This document shows positions 37,033 to 48,309 of a stretch of DNA of 64,000 nt, piece after piece. The DNA is from Fasciolopsis buskii (lineage: Eukaryota; Platyhelminthes; Trematoda; Plagiorchiida; Fasciolidae). The position numbers and the translations under genes are program-made. Under the pieces are notes generated by a model, which saw nothing but the letters and a program-made list of their open reading frames with translations, searched no databases and was not told the origin of the DNA. Positions within the stretch are counted from its first letter, which is position 1. Every line of letters begins with the position of its first letter. Location: contig LUCM01004650.1 in the NCBI GenBank assembly GCA_008360955.1, positions 91,241 to 155,240 of the forward strand, in the 5' to 3' direction.

Positions 37033-39795
37033 GTTGGTCCGTGGGTCGATGTTTGACCGCTATATCACAAACTGTTTTCTAGACTAGGCACCCAAATTTT
37101 GATACCGTCATACTTCTACCGCTCCAGACAGTTTACTGTTTCTCATAAGAATGAAAGAATCGAAAAGCCAATCTACGAAGACCATGTCCAACAGTTCACT
37201 GAAAAATCGATTCATACAATAGTCACCGAACTAATTGTACAATTATAGATATGATTGTGCTTATGGGTAGCAACTATCTGGGCGACAACGCATGTTAAGC
37301 CTATTGTAAGGTTACTGAATATATAACCATCCCATCTGTGTAAGGTAATTGCCACCTACGGATGTGGCGGTTTAAATATTGGCAAAAACTTGATGTTCTT
37401 TTATTCAGTCAAATGGTAATGAACTTAATGTTACATTTCTGCCTATTCTGCTACTTGTTGATGCATTTACTTTTGGACTGCCATTAATCGTGAGCCAGTG
37501 TGCCCTGATTTCGGACGTGACTTTAAAGCGCTAAATAAAATCGTAGGAAGAATCGAATGATTCTAAAGCTGAAAGACTTTGGAGAAGCTGACATATTTCA
37601 AATGCAAGAAAATCACTTACTGTTCTTGCTAGCCACACTGCTTGGCATCCCCAGTGGATCTCCTGCATTCCAACGCCTTAATGTAACTTGACCCATCAGG
37701 AACACTGGTTAAAGTATACCTTCCTCGATAACAACTCATCTCGCCTTGTGGACAGCAGCAAGGCAGTGCTAACCGGAAGGCATCCGACATAGGCTGTTTA
37801 ATAAAATTTGCTATCTTCCCTACAAGGAGAACACGTTAATTAAGGTGGCGGATGCGGTCAGTGACGTCCTGCAAGACTGGAAAACCAGAAACGGACAGTG
37901 ACATGATTTTAATGGAAAACTTCCGACTAACACCTCCATTTAAACTGTTCACTAATGGGAAAGCAATGTGCAATTTCCAGTTTGTCTGTGTTGTAACACT
38001 TTGTTTATTAAGAGACGCTTCTGATTAATTTTACATGGCAAAACAACATAAACTTTTCGTTGAGTGCTGAAATTTTTAAAGAGCACTTTTACTCTTTTAA
38101 CTCAATAATGAAGCTACCGTGTACCTTATTTTCGAGATCATGACTAGCGAAAGGTTGGCTAAGGAGGAGGAATCTTCAATTCCGGAAGCTACAACTTAAT
38201 CCTCCTGGTCACCATTGCATATAAATAAAGATGTATGATCTGGTCTGAGCTAAACAGCACAGAATGCAGTATGACAGCCTACAGTTAAATGCTTACAGTG
38301 AACTGCAGCATCAATGTCTTGCACAGTATATGGCAGTTACGACAGACAGAACGTTTTTCATGTTGGCTAATTAGATTATCTTTGGAAGCCTTTGATTATC
38401 CGTCTAGGGGATATCGATAAGAATCCTAGGGAGTCACCTGAACAAGGGACTATTGCCCATCGGAAGAATTAACTGCGCTAGCACAGCTGGTATTTGGGTG
38501 ACACTAGTTTGAAATACCGAAGACTGGTTATCAAGCCGTAATGGGATAGAACGCTGAAGTTTTTGACAGGTAATCGGATTCCTTAGCATTGGGATGCTCC
38601 ATATAGAGGTACCAAATAAGCCAACTAGGTGCAGACTGAATATGCTGATGACAAAAACGTATGTGAACGTCGCCATGCTGCCCGTTCATGTAGATCTTCG
38701 CACAGTTGCTACACAGGCAGTGTTTACGAAAACAAGGGATAATCTGCCTGAACAGTTCTGGTTAAACAAGAATCGTCCTACCTAACTGGATGAGTTCGAA
38801 TATGTGTGAATATTTTACCTTGGGATTGTTTAGAGTAGATAACACAAGTCAACCAAACAGGGTGGTTATTACGCAGGCAGTGATTAAAAGAAAATTGATT
38901 GGCTACATGAACCTTTGATGATTTCGGTTTTGGAAACCACCGCACTCGTTGAACATAACTATCCCCACTCACCGAAATAAACAGAAAGTTTGTTTGGTCA
39001 AGGATTGCCATTAGCAAATATGAACCATTTCGGTGTTTCTAGAAATACTCGAATGGGTTTAAGAAAAAATGGAGGCTTTTTACTTCGATGTGAATCAACT
39101 AAAAAGCACGTGAATTAAAAAAGTATCAAGATAACGGTGACAGAAGGATATAAAATAAGATGCATTCATAAAACCGTCAATTAGTCTAGACAGACCATCA
39201 TGCAAAAGGATGGATTTTCTGTCATCATCAGACAGACAAAGTACGCGATTGCTGAAATACCCGACAACGAACTAAACAAAAAGATAAAATGTATCTAAAT
39301 GCTTTTTGAAATAAGGTTTGTAATTACAGTGCCATTTTGAAAATGTTTCTCATTAGCACTCCGTTTCCTGAATACATTTGAAGTCAGATTGTCAAATTAC
39401 ACTCCAGAGAATAGGATAGTAATTGTGGAAATAAGCATTCACGCATTTCCCTACTGAATTAACGTTGTAATTAGTAATGTACAAAATGGAATGTGATAAG
39501 AACTGGGGAACAAACAAATTTGAACAATTTACCGGAAAGGCTATCATCAAAACGAAATCTGAACTGTGATTTGAACTATCAGATCGGGCAATGAAAACTG
39601 CCGCAGCAAGTACGTTGATTCATTATTTCATTTCTTTCCGTTTCATTGACCACGTTTAATAAATGTTCCATCATTTCATTTGCTAGTCAAAGTGTTCGTT
39701 GTCTACGCTACTTGAACCCATTTTTTGGGAAGTTTTGACCCAGACCAGTTGTATGATGAAACACTTAGTTTTATTTTGTTCCAACTTCCGTTAAG
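37033..39795 (+). other. Intron (2.8 kb)
   Basis: The intron lies between phase-0 exons h and i. I recognise nothing inside. Open frames near 38434-38785 occur on both strands at once and are treated as chance. Confidence 0.55.
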
Positions 39796-40017
39796 GTTCA
39801 AAAAATGGACGATTCACAAAAAGGAGTATTGGTTCCCCTGTGCACTGAGCTCACATTGAGCGAATTTCGGCGAAGTTGTTCCCAAATGGGACACAGTGTT
39901 TTTAATTTTTGGGTTTATTTCAATCGTCTCGACGCTGTTTGTCGAGAAAACAACGAGTCGGGAAGAGTTGAGCGGAATCTGACCAAGTGGAGTCAACCGG
40001 AGAAAGAATTTCTCATT
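39796..40017 (+). CDS. Main gene exon i (74 codons)
   Basis: The exon starts after TTCCAACTTCCGTTAAG and ends at the perfect donor GTAAGT, phase 0 at both ends. It encodes LVPLCTELTLSEFRRSCSQM, then VFNFWVYFNRLDAVCRE, then a charged stretch ending KEFLI. An internal ATG at 39805 is not taken as a gene start because the chain upstream is in frame. Confidence 0.7.
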
Positions 40018-41308
40018 GTAAGTGCATCTTACACCAACTGGTTAAATAGAGATTTCCACTTCCCATGCAGTACACCGCTACTTCTCAAACAAACTTATTA
40101 GTTTCCGTTTTCTATAAAAATTCCTCATTATTCTTGTTGTATCACTGTGTTCCAGTGAAAAAAATCCACCCTGAACACAACTGACAAAAATTTAACGCAA
40201 CTGGTCTTTAAATTTGCATATTCGGCACTGTTTTCTCTGTTAAACTGTCCACAGAGTGTTCGGTTGAACCGATCGCAGTAAATACCATCTCGCTCCTACT
40301 TTTGTCTACGTAGGACGCTTGACAGACATGTTTTTTGGTTGGGCAATAAGGTTGACGGCGAGAGCCCTTACATATATAGGTGTTTCATACATACCACGGG
40401 GTTGATACTTAGCCTGTTTCAGGCTACTCAACAGTTACTTTCAAACTACTCAAATGATGTGTACCCCAGTTTGGTGTCAAGTATGAAAAAACACCGTTGT
40501 TGTACTATGAGCTTGCCATGCAGAATTCAATCTTACTTCTGACAACTTTGGCTGAAAGGCCCGTAAATTGTTGGGATCAGGTTTAAATTGCGGCTAGGAA
40601 TTCGTCTGCGTGCACTGGGGTAAAATTGCTGTCGGATTTCCAACGACTGGCTAACCAGTATTTCGGACTGAATTTTTCAAAGTATAATTTCTCGCGTGTA
40701 TGCTATTTTTTCGGGCTCTATCTGACAGATGTCAACACTGCGGAGTGAAGCGGCCTACAGAATTAATAAGTCAATGGTAAAGGTACGATAAACAGCGTCG
40801 ACAGAAAAGTCTATGCACAAACATATGCACAGGCCTTTTGTCATCTGAATCATGATGTCGGACGAGAATAATAAGCAGGAAGGAAACTAAACACCCTAGC
40901 TCTTCTATTCTTCTCTCCAGACCATCAACCATCCATTGGAATGTGCTCAATGATCAACTTTTTTTCACTGCGTTCTCAATCCATCACCCTCGGAAGCCAT
41001 GTCAAACGAATTAACACTTTTGGTAAAATGATCCTTGTGGTTACCACATGAAATCGCACCCATTTGGTGTTCACAAACTTTCATGTTATTTTTTTATCCG
41101 TTCGTCTATACCGAGATTAAATCGGCCACCACACGAACCGTGGCATTCAAGATTGTTTATGGAAGATAATTTGAAGTGGTCGCAAAAAGTAGACAGGTTG
41201 AACTCTAAGCTTACGAACCCTGGTCGGTTATACACCAAAGCACAAATTAAACACTCCGTTGAGTATAAATAAAGGAGTTCTCAAAGACAACGTTTCCTTT
41301 GGTCACAG
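40018..41308 (+). other. Intron (1.3 kb)
   Basis: The intron is bounded by phase-0 borders, donor GTAAGTGC and acceptor TTTGGTCACAG. No repeat or exon was recognised inside. Confidence 0.65.
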
Positions 41309-41450
41309 GAATCAATAAGTCAGTTAATATCAAAAGAATGGAAACCGCAAGCGGAGCTGTTTTACTCACAATCGGTTGACGAGGAAAACCAAGGAGGATC
41401 CCTTCAACTTCATCTTGGTACACAGGTAAATGCACTTCAAAAACTGTTAG
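41309..41450 (+). CDS. Main gene exon j
   Basis: The exon runs from TTGGTCACAG to GTAAGT: 47 codons plus one base. It encodes LISKEWKPQAELFYSQSVDE and LHLGTQVNALQKLL. The leftover G plus CA of exon k gives alanine, so the helix reads QKLLALSKVRQ without a break. An earlier GTAAAT at 41426 would interrupt this match. Confidence 0.8.
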
Positions 41451-41497
41451 GTAAGTTTTGTTTTCATTATGGCCATGATCATCACCTAATACTTCAG
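41451..41497 (+). other. 47-nt micro-intron
   Basis: GTAAGT ... ACTTCAG, 47 nt, inferred from the phase match of exons j and k. It is the first of three consecutive micro-introns. Confidence 0.8.
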
Positions 41498-41585
41498 CAC
41501 TATCAAAAGTTCGCCAAGTTCCATGTGACTTGGGTATTATCAATCTGGAACTGTGTAAAGCCTATTTGAACAAGGGTGATCCACG
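41498..41585 (+). CDS. Main gene exon k
   Basis: 28 codons are flanked by two leftover bases on each side. The product VPCDLGIINLELCKAYLNKG is the first helix of a TPR-like unit ending in GDP, the classic turn. The CG left at the end joins C of exon l to give arginine. The donor is GTAAGT. Confidence 0.8.
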
Positions 41586-41634
41586 GTAAGTAAGAAAGTG
41601 TCTACATATTGTTTACTATTGACAATCTCTCTAG
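41586..41634 (+). other. 49-nt micro-intron
   Basis: GTAAGTAAG ... TCTCTCTAG, 49 nt, phase 2, inserted at the TPR turn between GDP and SARKYG. Confidence 0.8.
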
Positions 41635-41817
41635 CAGTGCTCGCAAATATGGTATTAATGCAATCGATTTGGTTCTGGGAAGACAAAGTTCGTTCTTTTC
41701 CTACTGGTCCGACCAGATAGCCAATGGAACGCCGACCGAAAGATCCCATCAACTGAGTACCAGCTACAGTTCCTTGCAATGTCTTATTCTGGCTCATATC
41801 TGCTCTACACTGCTTCG
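41635..41817 (+). CDS. Main gene exon l
   Basis: 60 codons continue the TPR-like unit: SARKYGINAIDLVLGRQSSF, a loop with SDQIANGTPTER, then SLQCLILAHICSTLL. TGA follows at once if the donor GTGAAT is ignored, so splicing is required here. The leftover CG plus A of exon m gives arginine again. Confidence 0.8.
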
Positions 41818-41862
41818 GTGAATTTCTTTTCTGCATGTGTTTCATTTAATTAATTTTTCTAG
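41818..41862 (+). other. 45-nt micro-intron
   Basis: GTGAAT ... ATTTTTCTAG, 45 nt, phase 2. It contains an in-frame stop and is pyrimidine-rich at its 3' end. Confidence 0.8.
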
Positions 41863-41926
41863 ATATAATTTAGGATCAATTGAAGAGCTGCGAGTGTTTG
41901 AGATAGTTACTTTGGATGCAATACGA
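41863..41926 (+). CDS. Main gene exon m
   Basis: One base completes the codon, then 21 codons (YNLGSIEELRVFEIVTLDAI plus Arg) run to GTGAGT, phase 0. It is a short helical exon closing the four-exon cluster j-m. It was identified by the splice signals and the phase match rather than by length. Confidence 0.75.
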
Positions 41927-44900
41927 GTGAGTGGTACTTTAGTTTTCATTGTCATCATTCTCATCTTTTGTTGTAGTAACCGTTTATATTCACTACTCAC
42001 ACTGTTATTGGTATTGGTGATGGTGTTCTTCCTGAAAGATCCTGTCTCACTTGGATACAGTACGCAGTAGCGATTTATTGCAAAAATTCAGTCTTCTTAG
42101 GAAAAATTAAAATGCAATTCAGCATTTTGGAAAGAATGTGCTTATTATCTTGTGTGTATCCGATTCAGTCAGTTTGGTATTGCACTGAAAAAGTGACGGT
42201 TTCTTAAATCGCTAAATTTTTATTTTGCTATTAATACTGACTGTATTAGTCCTTAATGGTTTTCCAAGGAAGTGTACCTCCAGTGATCAGTACTCGTGAG
42301 CTAAAAAGTTAACTGTTAACCGTTGTGTGAAAGCCGCGACCGTGACCAGTCAGGACAAAGTAAAACCAGCAAAAAACTGGTAAATGGAAAAGTACCTAGC
42401 AAAACACATACGTGTCGTTAACGCTCGAAGTACGAGTGCGATGAAAGTGGCATGCCCCATGGGCTATATAGTCCACGGCCAGGGGTTCGGGGAATCAACA
42501 TATATGACACTGAAAACTGGAATGACAGGAACGAATAGAGTTCCAGTAGATCAAGTATCGTAGTGAGCTGGTCAACAGCACATTGCCATCAATCACCTAA
42601 GTGACCGCCGAATACGAGATATTCGTCACTGACCTTGGTGAGGTGACAGACGCTTCGTTCTATTGATCATGAAGTACTCCTGCCGTGAAATCACGTCATA
42701 GATCAGTTTACATAATAACATCTGTTTGAGGTATGAATGTCTTCGGTCACTGTGCTGTGTCACAGTTGCCATCCCGATAGGTCTTCCGATTAAGATGCAA
42801 ATAAACTGACTAGGCTAGAGAGAACAATAAGAAGAGATAAGAACTTTTTGCAGTTGTCAATTTCAGTTTCTTATTTAATACATGCTGGGAGCATGAGTGT
42901 GGGGGAAAGAGCGTGCCTCAGAGCATTTGTGACTCATTGCACATAAAGGAGAGGATGTGAGGGAGGTAGCAGACAGCTTTAACCTTGAAGTTTCGATTGG
43001 CATAGAATTATATGAAGTCTTATTAGCTCATGTGTGGTGACAAGTCCGGGACAGCGAAGTGCCGTGATGGCGGGATCTTAAGTTCGAACTTCTGACCATT
43101 TCAGCAGATGACAGAGGCCTAATCCACTTGACCACGGCCATGGAAACGACGGTAAACATTTCATAAATGAAGTACCTGTTTGGAAGATCACTTGTATTCC
43201 AGTGCCAGTTAAAGTACACCTGTGGTGTCAATTTCATGGATCGCCTACAAATTACGTGAACAACTCAAGTACTATCACCAGCTTAAACTACTCACGAAGT
43301 TGATGGAATTCCATAACGTTTCAGCATTCAGCCAGCGTTTAAGGCTTCTCACTATGATCATTAAAACGCAGCGAAGTGATCGGGCTTCTTACTCTGGAAA
43401 TTCTAGATTCTAGAACAATTTGAAATATGAAAAAAGGTTTCGGCGCAATAAAACGTGATTAAACCCTTTGAAGTTCTATGGCTTTGAAGGGGGTTATTAC
43501 GTAATCCGGTCACGTTTCTGGGCAAAGTTTGGTTCTCCTGTCTAGTCTTTCCCTGAATCCGCTATAAGAAATTGAGTGATAACACTTCTGATTCCCTAGT
43601 TCAATGATTTATCGCTAGTATTTCATGTTTACACATACAGCAATAGTCAATAAGATGGAATGCGTTAATACAATTAGCAATTAACGAATAGAGAATTTCA
43701 GCAAATTGCTTTTCAGCAAAATGTGATGTATTTCATGGACCTGTGAAATGCACACACACCTACAGACGCTACGCCGAATATATTTTATTGTGTGCCTTAT
43801 TAGGTTTGCTCCGAATTGGCGTCAAGTCGAGTGGAGCATTACCTGATTAAAAGGTGAAGCTTACTCTCGGAAGTTTCAAATACTTAGGACGCTCTATCGG
43901 TTGGATCTGTTTAACCAGTAAAACTTTCCCGTCATTCTGTTTGATTATGGTTATTGCTATAACGCACAATATTTTCAGAAACTAAATAAACATGGATGGA
44001 TTTGGGCTGGCGATATGCACGTCCAAAATCCATGATCCAGACCGTTTGATTATTTACGATCATTTAAGATGCAAGTTACGCACTATTTAGGTAACCGTCA
44101 GATTATGCTGGAACTTTCTGCAAGTAAACCTGTTAGTTAACGTACCCTTGATTCTTTTGGACTATGCTCGATCTATAACAGATCCTGTTGTTCAATTTAA
44201 CAGGTAAAAGCCATTTTTTGAGCGGGACCAGGTGTCTGTTTGAAAATATTCAGAAGTGGAAAAGTCATGCGCCATGCCTTTGAGTTTTACATCTGACCAG
44301 ATAAATCCGACTCAGAATAGTACGACAAAACAAGAAGAAGCCGGAAGGAGTGAATTTGCGGTTCTCTCGCTGGGTTTTCTGATGTCTGATGGCCATTCTG
44401 TGGAATCGTTGACGTTCTAAACCAAACTTGATTGGCGTGCGAAGCATACGGTGCTATGCCCACCGGCATCCCTGATGAGGGCTTGTTCTGGGTATGCGGA
44501 CTGTCTATCCTTTCCAAAGGGCAAAAGAACAGAGCCATCCATTATCGGCTCCTGTTTGGGTGAAAGTATCTAGTGTGGTCCCATACAGAATGGTGGGTTA
44601 GCTGATGTAGTCAAAGGGTCGCAATAAGTTACCCTAAGCCAAAGTTGCAACTCACTTTTGGCAATCAAAGAATAATAAATTCACTGGCGAAAAATCAGTA
44701 CAAAGCCAAACTTATAATTTAACGACTAAAGCGCTCAACATTTCCCAAAATAATTCAACACCACCGGGTTCATGTTTGCAGACTAGCAAGCACAAAATAA
44801 TCGTTGCGCATGGACTAATAAAGATAATGTCATTTACTTTTTCTTTTCATTGGTCACGTTTGCGTGAGCATGTCGTGCCTATGTGGTCTGTACGAATTAG

Positions 44901-44952
44901 AAGCAGATTTGTGCCCTTGTGAAGAGATTTCCGTATGTCTTCTTTGGTTTAG
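41927..44952 (+). other. Intron (3.0 kb) with tRNA-like element
   Basis: Phase 0 at both ends. It contains a tRNA-like element on the opposite strand at 43061-43138. A frame at 43222-43413 (KLREQLKYYHQLKLLTKLME) looks helical but has no acceptor with a pyrimidine tract and no good donor. 44265-44538 is open on minus in two frames with a Ser/Pro-rich product, unassigned. Confidence 0.55.
43061..43138 (-). repeat. tRNA-like element (decayed SINE head), minus strand
   Basis: On the minus strand GCCGTGG at the 5' end pairs with TCACGGC at the 3' end over seven positions (one G-T). TGGTCAAGTGGATTAGG matches a box A, and AAGTTCGAACTT sits where box B belongs. The spacing is slightly long for a tRNA. 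It is read as a worn tRNA-derived repeat inside the intron, opposite to the host gene. Confidence 0.6.
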
Positions 44953-45144
44953 GCTTCCATGTTTTTCGAGGCTGCCAACGTGTTGGACGATCAGCTATAT
45001 GCAGAGAGTTTTCACTTCACTCGACCCTTACCCATTTTGAGAAAATCGCTGAACAAACTATTTGGATTTATCGATAGCAATTTGTTCATTTCCCAAATTT
45101 TGGATATTCTTTACTCACACGTTAGAAGAGGTCATTGTATTCCG
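44953..45144 (+). CDS. Main gene exon n (64 codons)
   Basis: The acceptor TCTTCTTTGGTTTAG and donor GTGAGT frame a phase-0 exon. The product opens ASMFFEAANVLDDQLYAESF, a TPR-like helix pair, and continues LRKSLNKLFGFIDSNLFISQ with ILDILYSHVRRGHC. It joins in frame to exon m upstream and exon o downstream. Confidence 0.75.
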
Positions 45145-45242
45145 GTGAGTTCTTCAAATGAGATTGTCGAAGTTGTTGAATAATTACTAAGACAAACGTC
45201 ATCCTTCTGATTGTGCCGTAAATTCTACCATTTACTCTTCAG

Positions 45243-45482
45243 GTTTTCCCGGCTTTGTGTTTTCTCAACACCGTCAATGTTCAGCTGATTGGTGATTGGC
45301 GGATCGCAATGCTTGCACGTCTTTTAAGAGTCGAATGTCTCATCCAAACCGGACAGCTGTATTTGGCTTTGATGGAATTGGACAATTTGATAAGAAATCC
45401 GAACCCAACGGTGGGGCAAAATAGGGAAAGTCCTTCGATGTCAAACGGGCGAATTCAACTACTGGATGGGAAGTGTCAAAGT
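45243..45482 (+). CDS. Main gene exon o (80 codons)
   Basis: After a 98-nt intron with acceptor TTTACTCTTCAG, the frame encodes LCFLNTVNVQLIGDWRIAML, then LLRVECLIQTGQLYLALMEL: a textbook TPR-like helix, turn, helix. A loop rich in Asn/Pro/Ser follows. The donor is GTAAGC at 45483 (phase 0), or GTGTAA at 45481 (phase 1). The choice decides how the gene continues. Confidence 0.75.
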
Positions 45483-46086
45483 GTAAGCGAATATGTTTTG
45501 CATTTACGTGATATGGCTGAAGGCCGAATGTTTATCGTCTCGCTTAGATGACTTAGCAGTACGCTATCACTGCGAATTATACGACTGTTCGTTCTACCCT
45601 TACTTAGTTTCCTCACTTGGCTTCTGGGATAAAATACGTCACTGTGACCAGTGGGATGAACCGGCTAGTTTATGATAATGTGAGAAGACGGAAGTTTAGA
45701 AAGTATCGATCTACAAAGCTGGACATACATTCCGTCTGATCTTCCGTGGTAACAATTCAGAGATCAGGAAATGTTTTGTTCACGGCAAAATAGTCAAAAA
45801 AACAATTTGGTTGCTTGCCTTGATTTGTCCGTTTGACTGTCAATGGTACCTGCACTCAGCCATCTAAGATCGATCCTGGGTATGTTCGCAACTACCTAAG
45901 AACACTGCTGTCGTGAATGTGTGTGCCTAACTTTTGACGGGTACTTTCCTAGACTTGATTGATCAGTGTTACTAGATGTGTTATCGAAATCAGGATTTTA
46001 TTAAAGCTTGTGCAGTTTTATTGGTAACTAGTTCCCGGACTGGACTTAGTTTACATCCTTTATTGGAATTTTACCCACTCCGATAG

Positions 46087-46135
46087 TTGTCATTGATGAG
46101 GTCCTACGGGATGCGAGATTGCTTCCACGTTGCAC
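46087..46135 (+). CDS. Tentative 49-nt exon
   Basis: It sits between ACCCACTCCGATAG and the perfect donor GTATGT. If the previous exon ends at 45480 (phase 1), it reads IVIDEVLRDARLLPRC, a good helix. If it ends at 45482 (phase 0), it reads LSLMRSYGMRDCFHVA. Neither leftover fits the exon at 48727, so another exon would have to lie between. Confidence 0.3.
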
Positions 46136-47823
46136 GTATGTGTGCACAAAACAACTTCCGTTTCCAACTAACTTTTTTACCACTTACCAATATGCAGATG
46201 TCGGTGCTTTTGAATGAGATTACTCTAGGGCAGTGGTCACACCCTCTCTATTCAAGGCAGATTAAAAAACAGTGTTTCGCATTGGATGCATCTAAATTTC
46301 CCGATGCTTTGCTTCTGTCAATACCTAAGGAAAAAACCAGTGCCAGCAGACTCCTATTTTCTGTGAACAACAAACGCGCTTTCTCATCATCCATCAACGA
46401 TTAACTCGGAGTTTTACTTTCCCACAAACGTTCATGGTCCATACCCACGCTGATGTGGTTTTGTGGAGTTAGAAAAACATCAGATCTACCTTCTGTGGTT
46501 TAGCGCGCTATCCTTGCCTTGCAGATATTTTTTAAAATTTGTGACCACATGAATAAGTCTCCATCGGCTTTTCAGCTTTCTACTAGTTGTTTCTGGTTTC
46601 GTGAACCAAGCCATCCATAAAATACTCCTTGAGAGATACGGTTGCATGTCTAAAGTTTCATGGATGGATTCTACCATAAACAAATTTTATTGCTCGTGAC
46701 AGTTCAACTTGAAAATTTCTCTTCGCTAACCTTCATCTCTGGGACACTGTATATGCCACGGATGTATTTATACATTCACCACACAGTTAAAGTTTGGAAT
46801 TTTATGTACCCACACATCAGCAAATGGTAATGCAATTTTTTCATATGCAGCCCTTCTGTAGGTTAACTGTGGGGGAGGTTTTTCCAAAAATACGAAAATC
46901 TCGAATTTTGGACATTAGTCGTTTATGAAATTTTTTTTGCTCGTTGTATTCGTGCATAATTTTAACACATGATTGTTTGAAATCCACTTTTTTTGGATGA
47001 ACAATACACCTGCTGATTTGATTTGACTTTTAAATGCGAAAAATTCAAGGCAACTAATTTTCTGGGTAAATTCCGGGAAGAACTAAGTTTCTGATCAAAA
47101 TGCAAACTATATGCAACAACCCAAAAAAACACTCTTTAGAATTATGATGAAACGCTTGCGATCTAAACAACAAACTGAATGAACAAAAGGTCAGACAAAG
47201 TTACTTTTAATTTGATCACCTTAATAGGATCAAACAACATTTTGCTGATTATATTTCACCTCTGAATATGATTTATATGGCTGAAGTGTTCTGTGTAGAG
47301 CGATTTGTATAGGCAGTTAACGGGATCTTCCATAAACATTCGACTAGACAAATAACTTTCTAACTAGGGGAAGGTAATTTCTGACCAGTTTTTGGATTTA
47401 CCCTGGGAATTCTATTTGGAACAATGAAATCCGTGGCCTGGATTCCAGTTGCAACTAGGTTGTCTATTGGCTTGTTTCCCTCGTAAGCACGTTTATGCGA
47501 TTAATGGATATAAAATTTTTAGTTACACTGAAATCTATACGATTTCAAAAGAAATCGTGTAAACTTGTTACCGAATATATTGTGAGCCTAGCAAAAGTAT
47601 CAAAATCGGTTAATGTTACTGCTAGACTAAAAATCAAGGTTTCATCCGATGATTTTGTTACCTGTCATTGGATAATGAAATGACTGTCTTATTGTGGTCA
47701 CGGTCAATAAAACTAATAAAGACAGAAATGATGTTAGATTTCACGCTTGGTTGAAGCTAAGAATCATGGACTATGAGAGCTTTAGTGTGCAGACACTATC
47801 TCCGTGTAGTAGAACCACGAATA

Positions 47824-47969
47824 CTCAAGGAACAAGGCACAATTAGGTTAAAATACGTAGCTATTTAGAGACAGTGCAGGCGCATACAAAGATAAACATA
47901 GGAAAGGGCAGAGAAATAAGTGATTCGAAGAAGGTATACAAAGCTGGATAGATATAGATATAGATATAT

Positions 47970-48054
<85 letters not shown>
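47824..48054. repeat. Duplicated segment copy 1, ending in (GATA)n
   Basis: This segment is repeated from 48094 with no difference that I can see over the roughly 145 nt of non-repetitive sequence and the start of the GATA tract. It ends abruptly in N and a transposase adapter. It is almost certainly the same genomic locus assembled twice. Confidence 0.9.
47970..48054. repeat. (GATA)n microsatellite, copy 1
   Basis: An uninterrupted GATA tract of about 85 nt follows a short GATATA-rich lead. It produces the Tyr-Leu-Ser-Ile frames seen on the minus strand, which are not genes. It is truncated by the N at 48055. Confidence 0.95.
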
Positions 48055-48055
48055 N

Positions 48056-48093
48056 CTGTCTCTTATACACATCTAGATGTGTATAAGAGACAG
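48056..48093. other. Inverted Tn5 mosaic ends: sequencing adapter left in the assembly
   Basis: 48056-48074 is CTGTCTCTTATACACATCT and 48075-48093 its exact reverse complement AGATGTGTATAAGAGACAG. This 19-bp Tn5 mosaic end, joined head to head, is the junction made in Nextera mate-pair libraries. It is preceded by an N and flanked by two copies of the same sequence. It is not a natural Tn5 insertion: there is no transposase, no IS50 sequence and no 9-bp target duplication. Confidence 0.97.
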
Positions 48094-48239
48094 CTCAAGG
48101 AACAAGGCACAATTAGGTTAAAATACGTAGCTATTTAGAGACAGTGCAGGCGCATACAAAGATAAACATAGGAAAGGGCAGAGAAATAAGTGATTCGAAG
48201 AAGGTATACAAAGCTGGATAGATATAGATATAGATATAT

Positions 48240-48285
<46 letters not shown>

Positions 48286-48309
48286 TGATAGATAGATAGA
48301 TAGATAGAT
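48094..48309. repeat. Duplicated segment copy 2, with (GATA)n continuing to real flank
   Basis: It repeats 47824 onward and then carries the microsatellite at 48240-48309, which here has a TTGATA and a GATGGATA variant unit and runs into unique sequence. This copy is likely the true one, and copy 1 an extended read pile that stopped in the repeat. Confidence 0.9.

Larger units (their letters stand above)
22295..45482 (+). other. Main gene span: multi-exon, CFAP54-like ciliary protein (internal part)
   Basis: Fifteen + strand exons can be chained over 23 kb, most with exactly compatible phases. The sum is about 900 residues with no signal peptide or membrane helix, dominated by amphipathic helices rich in Leu, Trp and Arg, as in TPR/HEAT-like scaffolds. 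The segments NRLKIDWAWIYRFLLRSCEI and QWEHLIHLTLRCAAIGG, then FLPFTLYAQKK, resemble my memory of CFAP54, a protein of about 3,000 residues in the C1d projection of the motile-cilium central pair, where it works with CFAP46, CFAP74 and CFAP221. Other giant ciliary helical proteins are possible. Both gene ends lie outside the chain. Introns are 45-98 nt or 0.5-5 kb. Confidence 0.6.

Noticed and set aside
43222..43413. Helical + frame in the intron between exons m and n
   Set aside because: No acceptor with a pyrimidine tract and no good donor. Exons m and n already join in phase without it.
46087..46404. 105-codon + frame read as a single exon
   Set aside because: A perfect donor GTATGT occurs 49 nt into it and the later part is not protein-like, so only the first 49 nt are kept as a tentative exon.
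48056..48093. Natural Tn5/IS50 insertion or a perfect hairpin regulatory element
   Set aside because: Only the 19-bp mosaic ends are present, adjacent and inverted, next to an N and a duplicated flank, the signature of library preparation.
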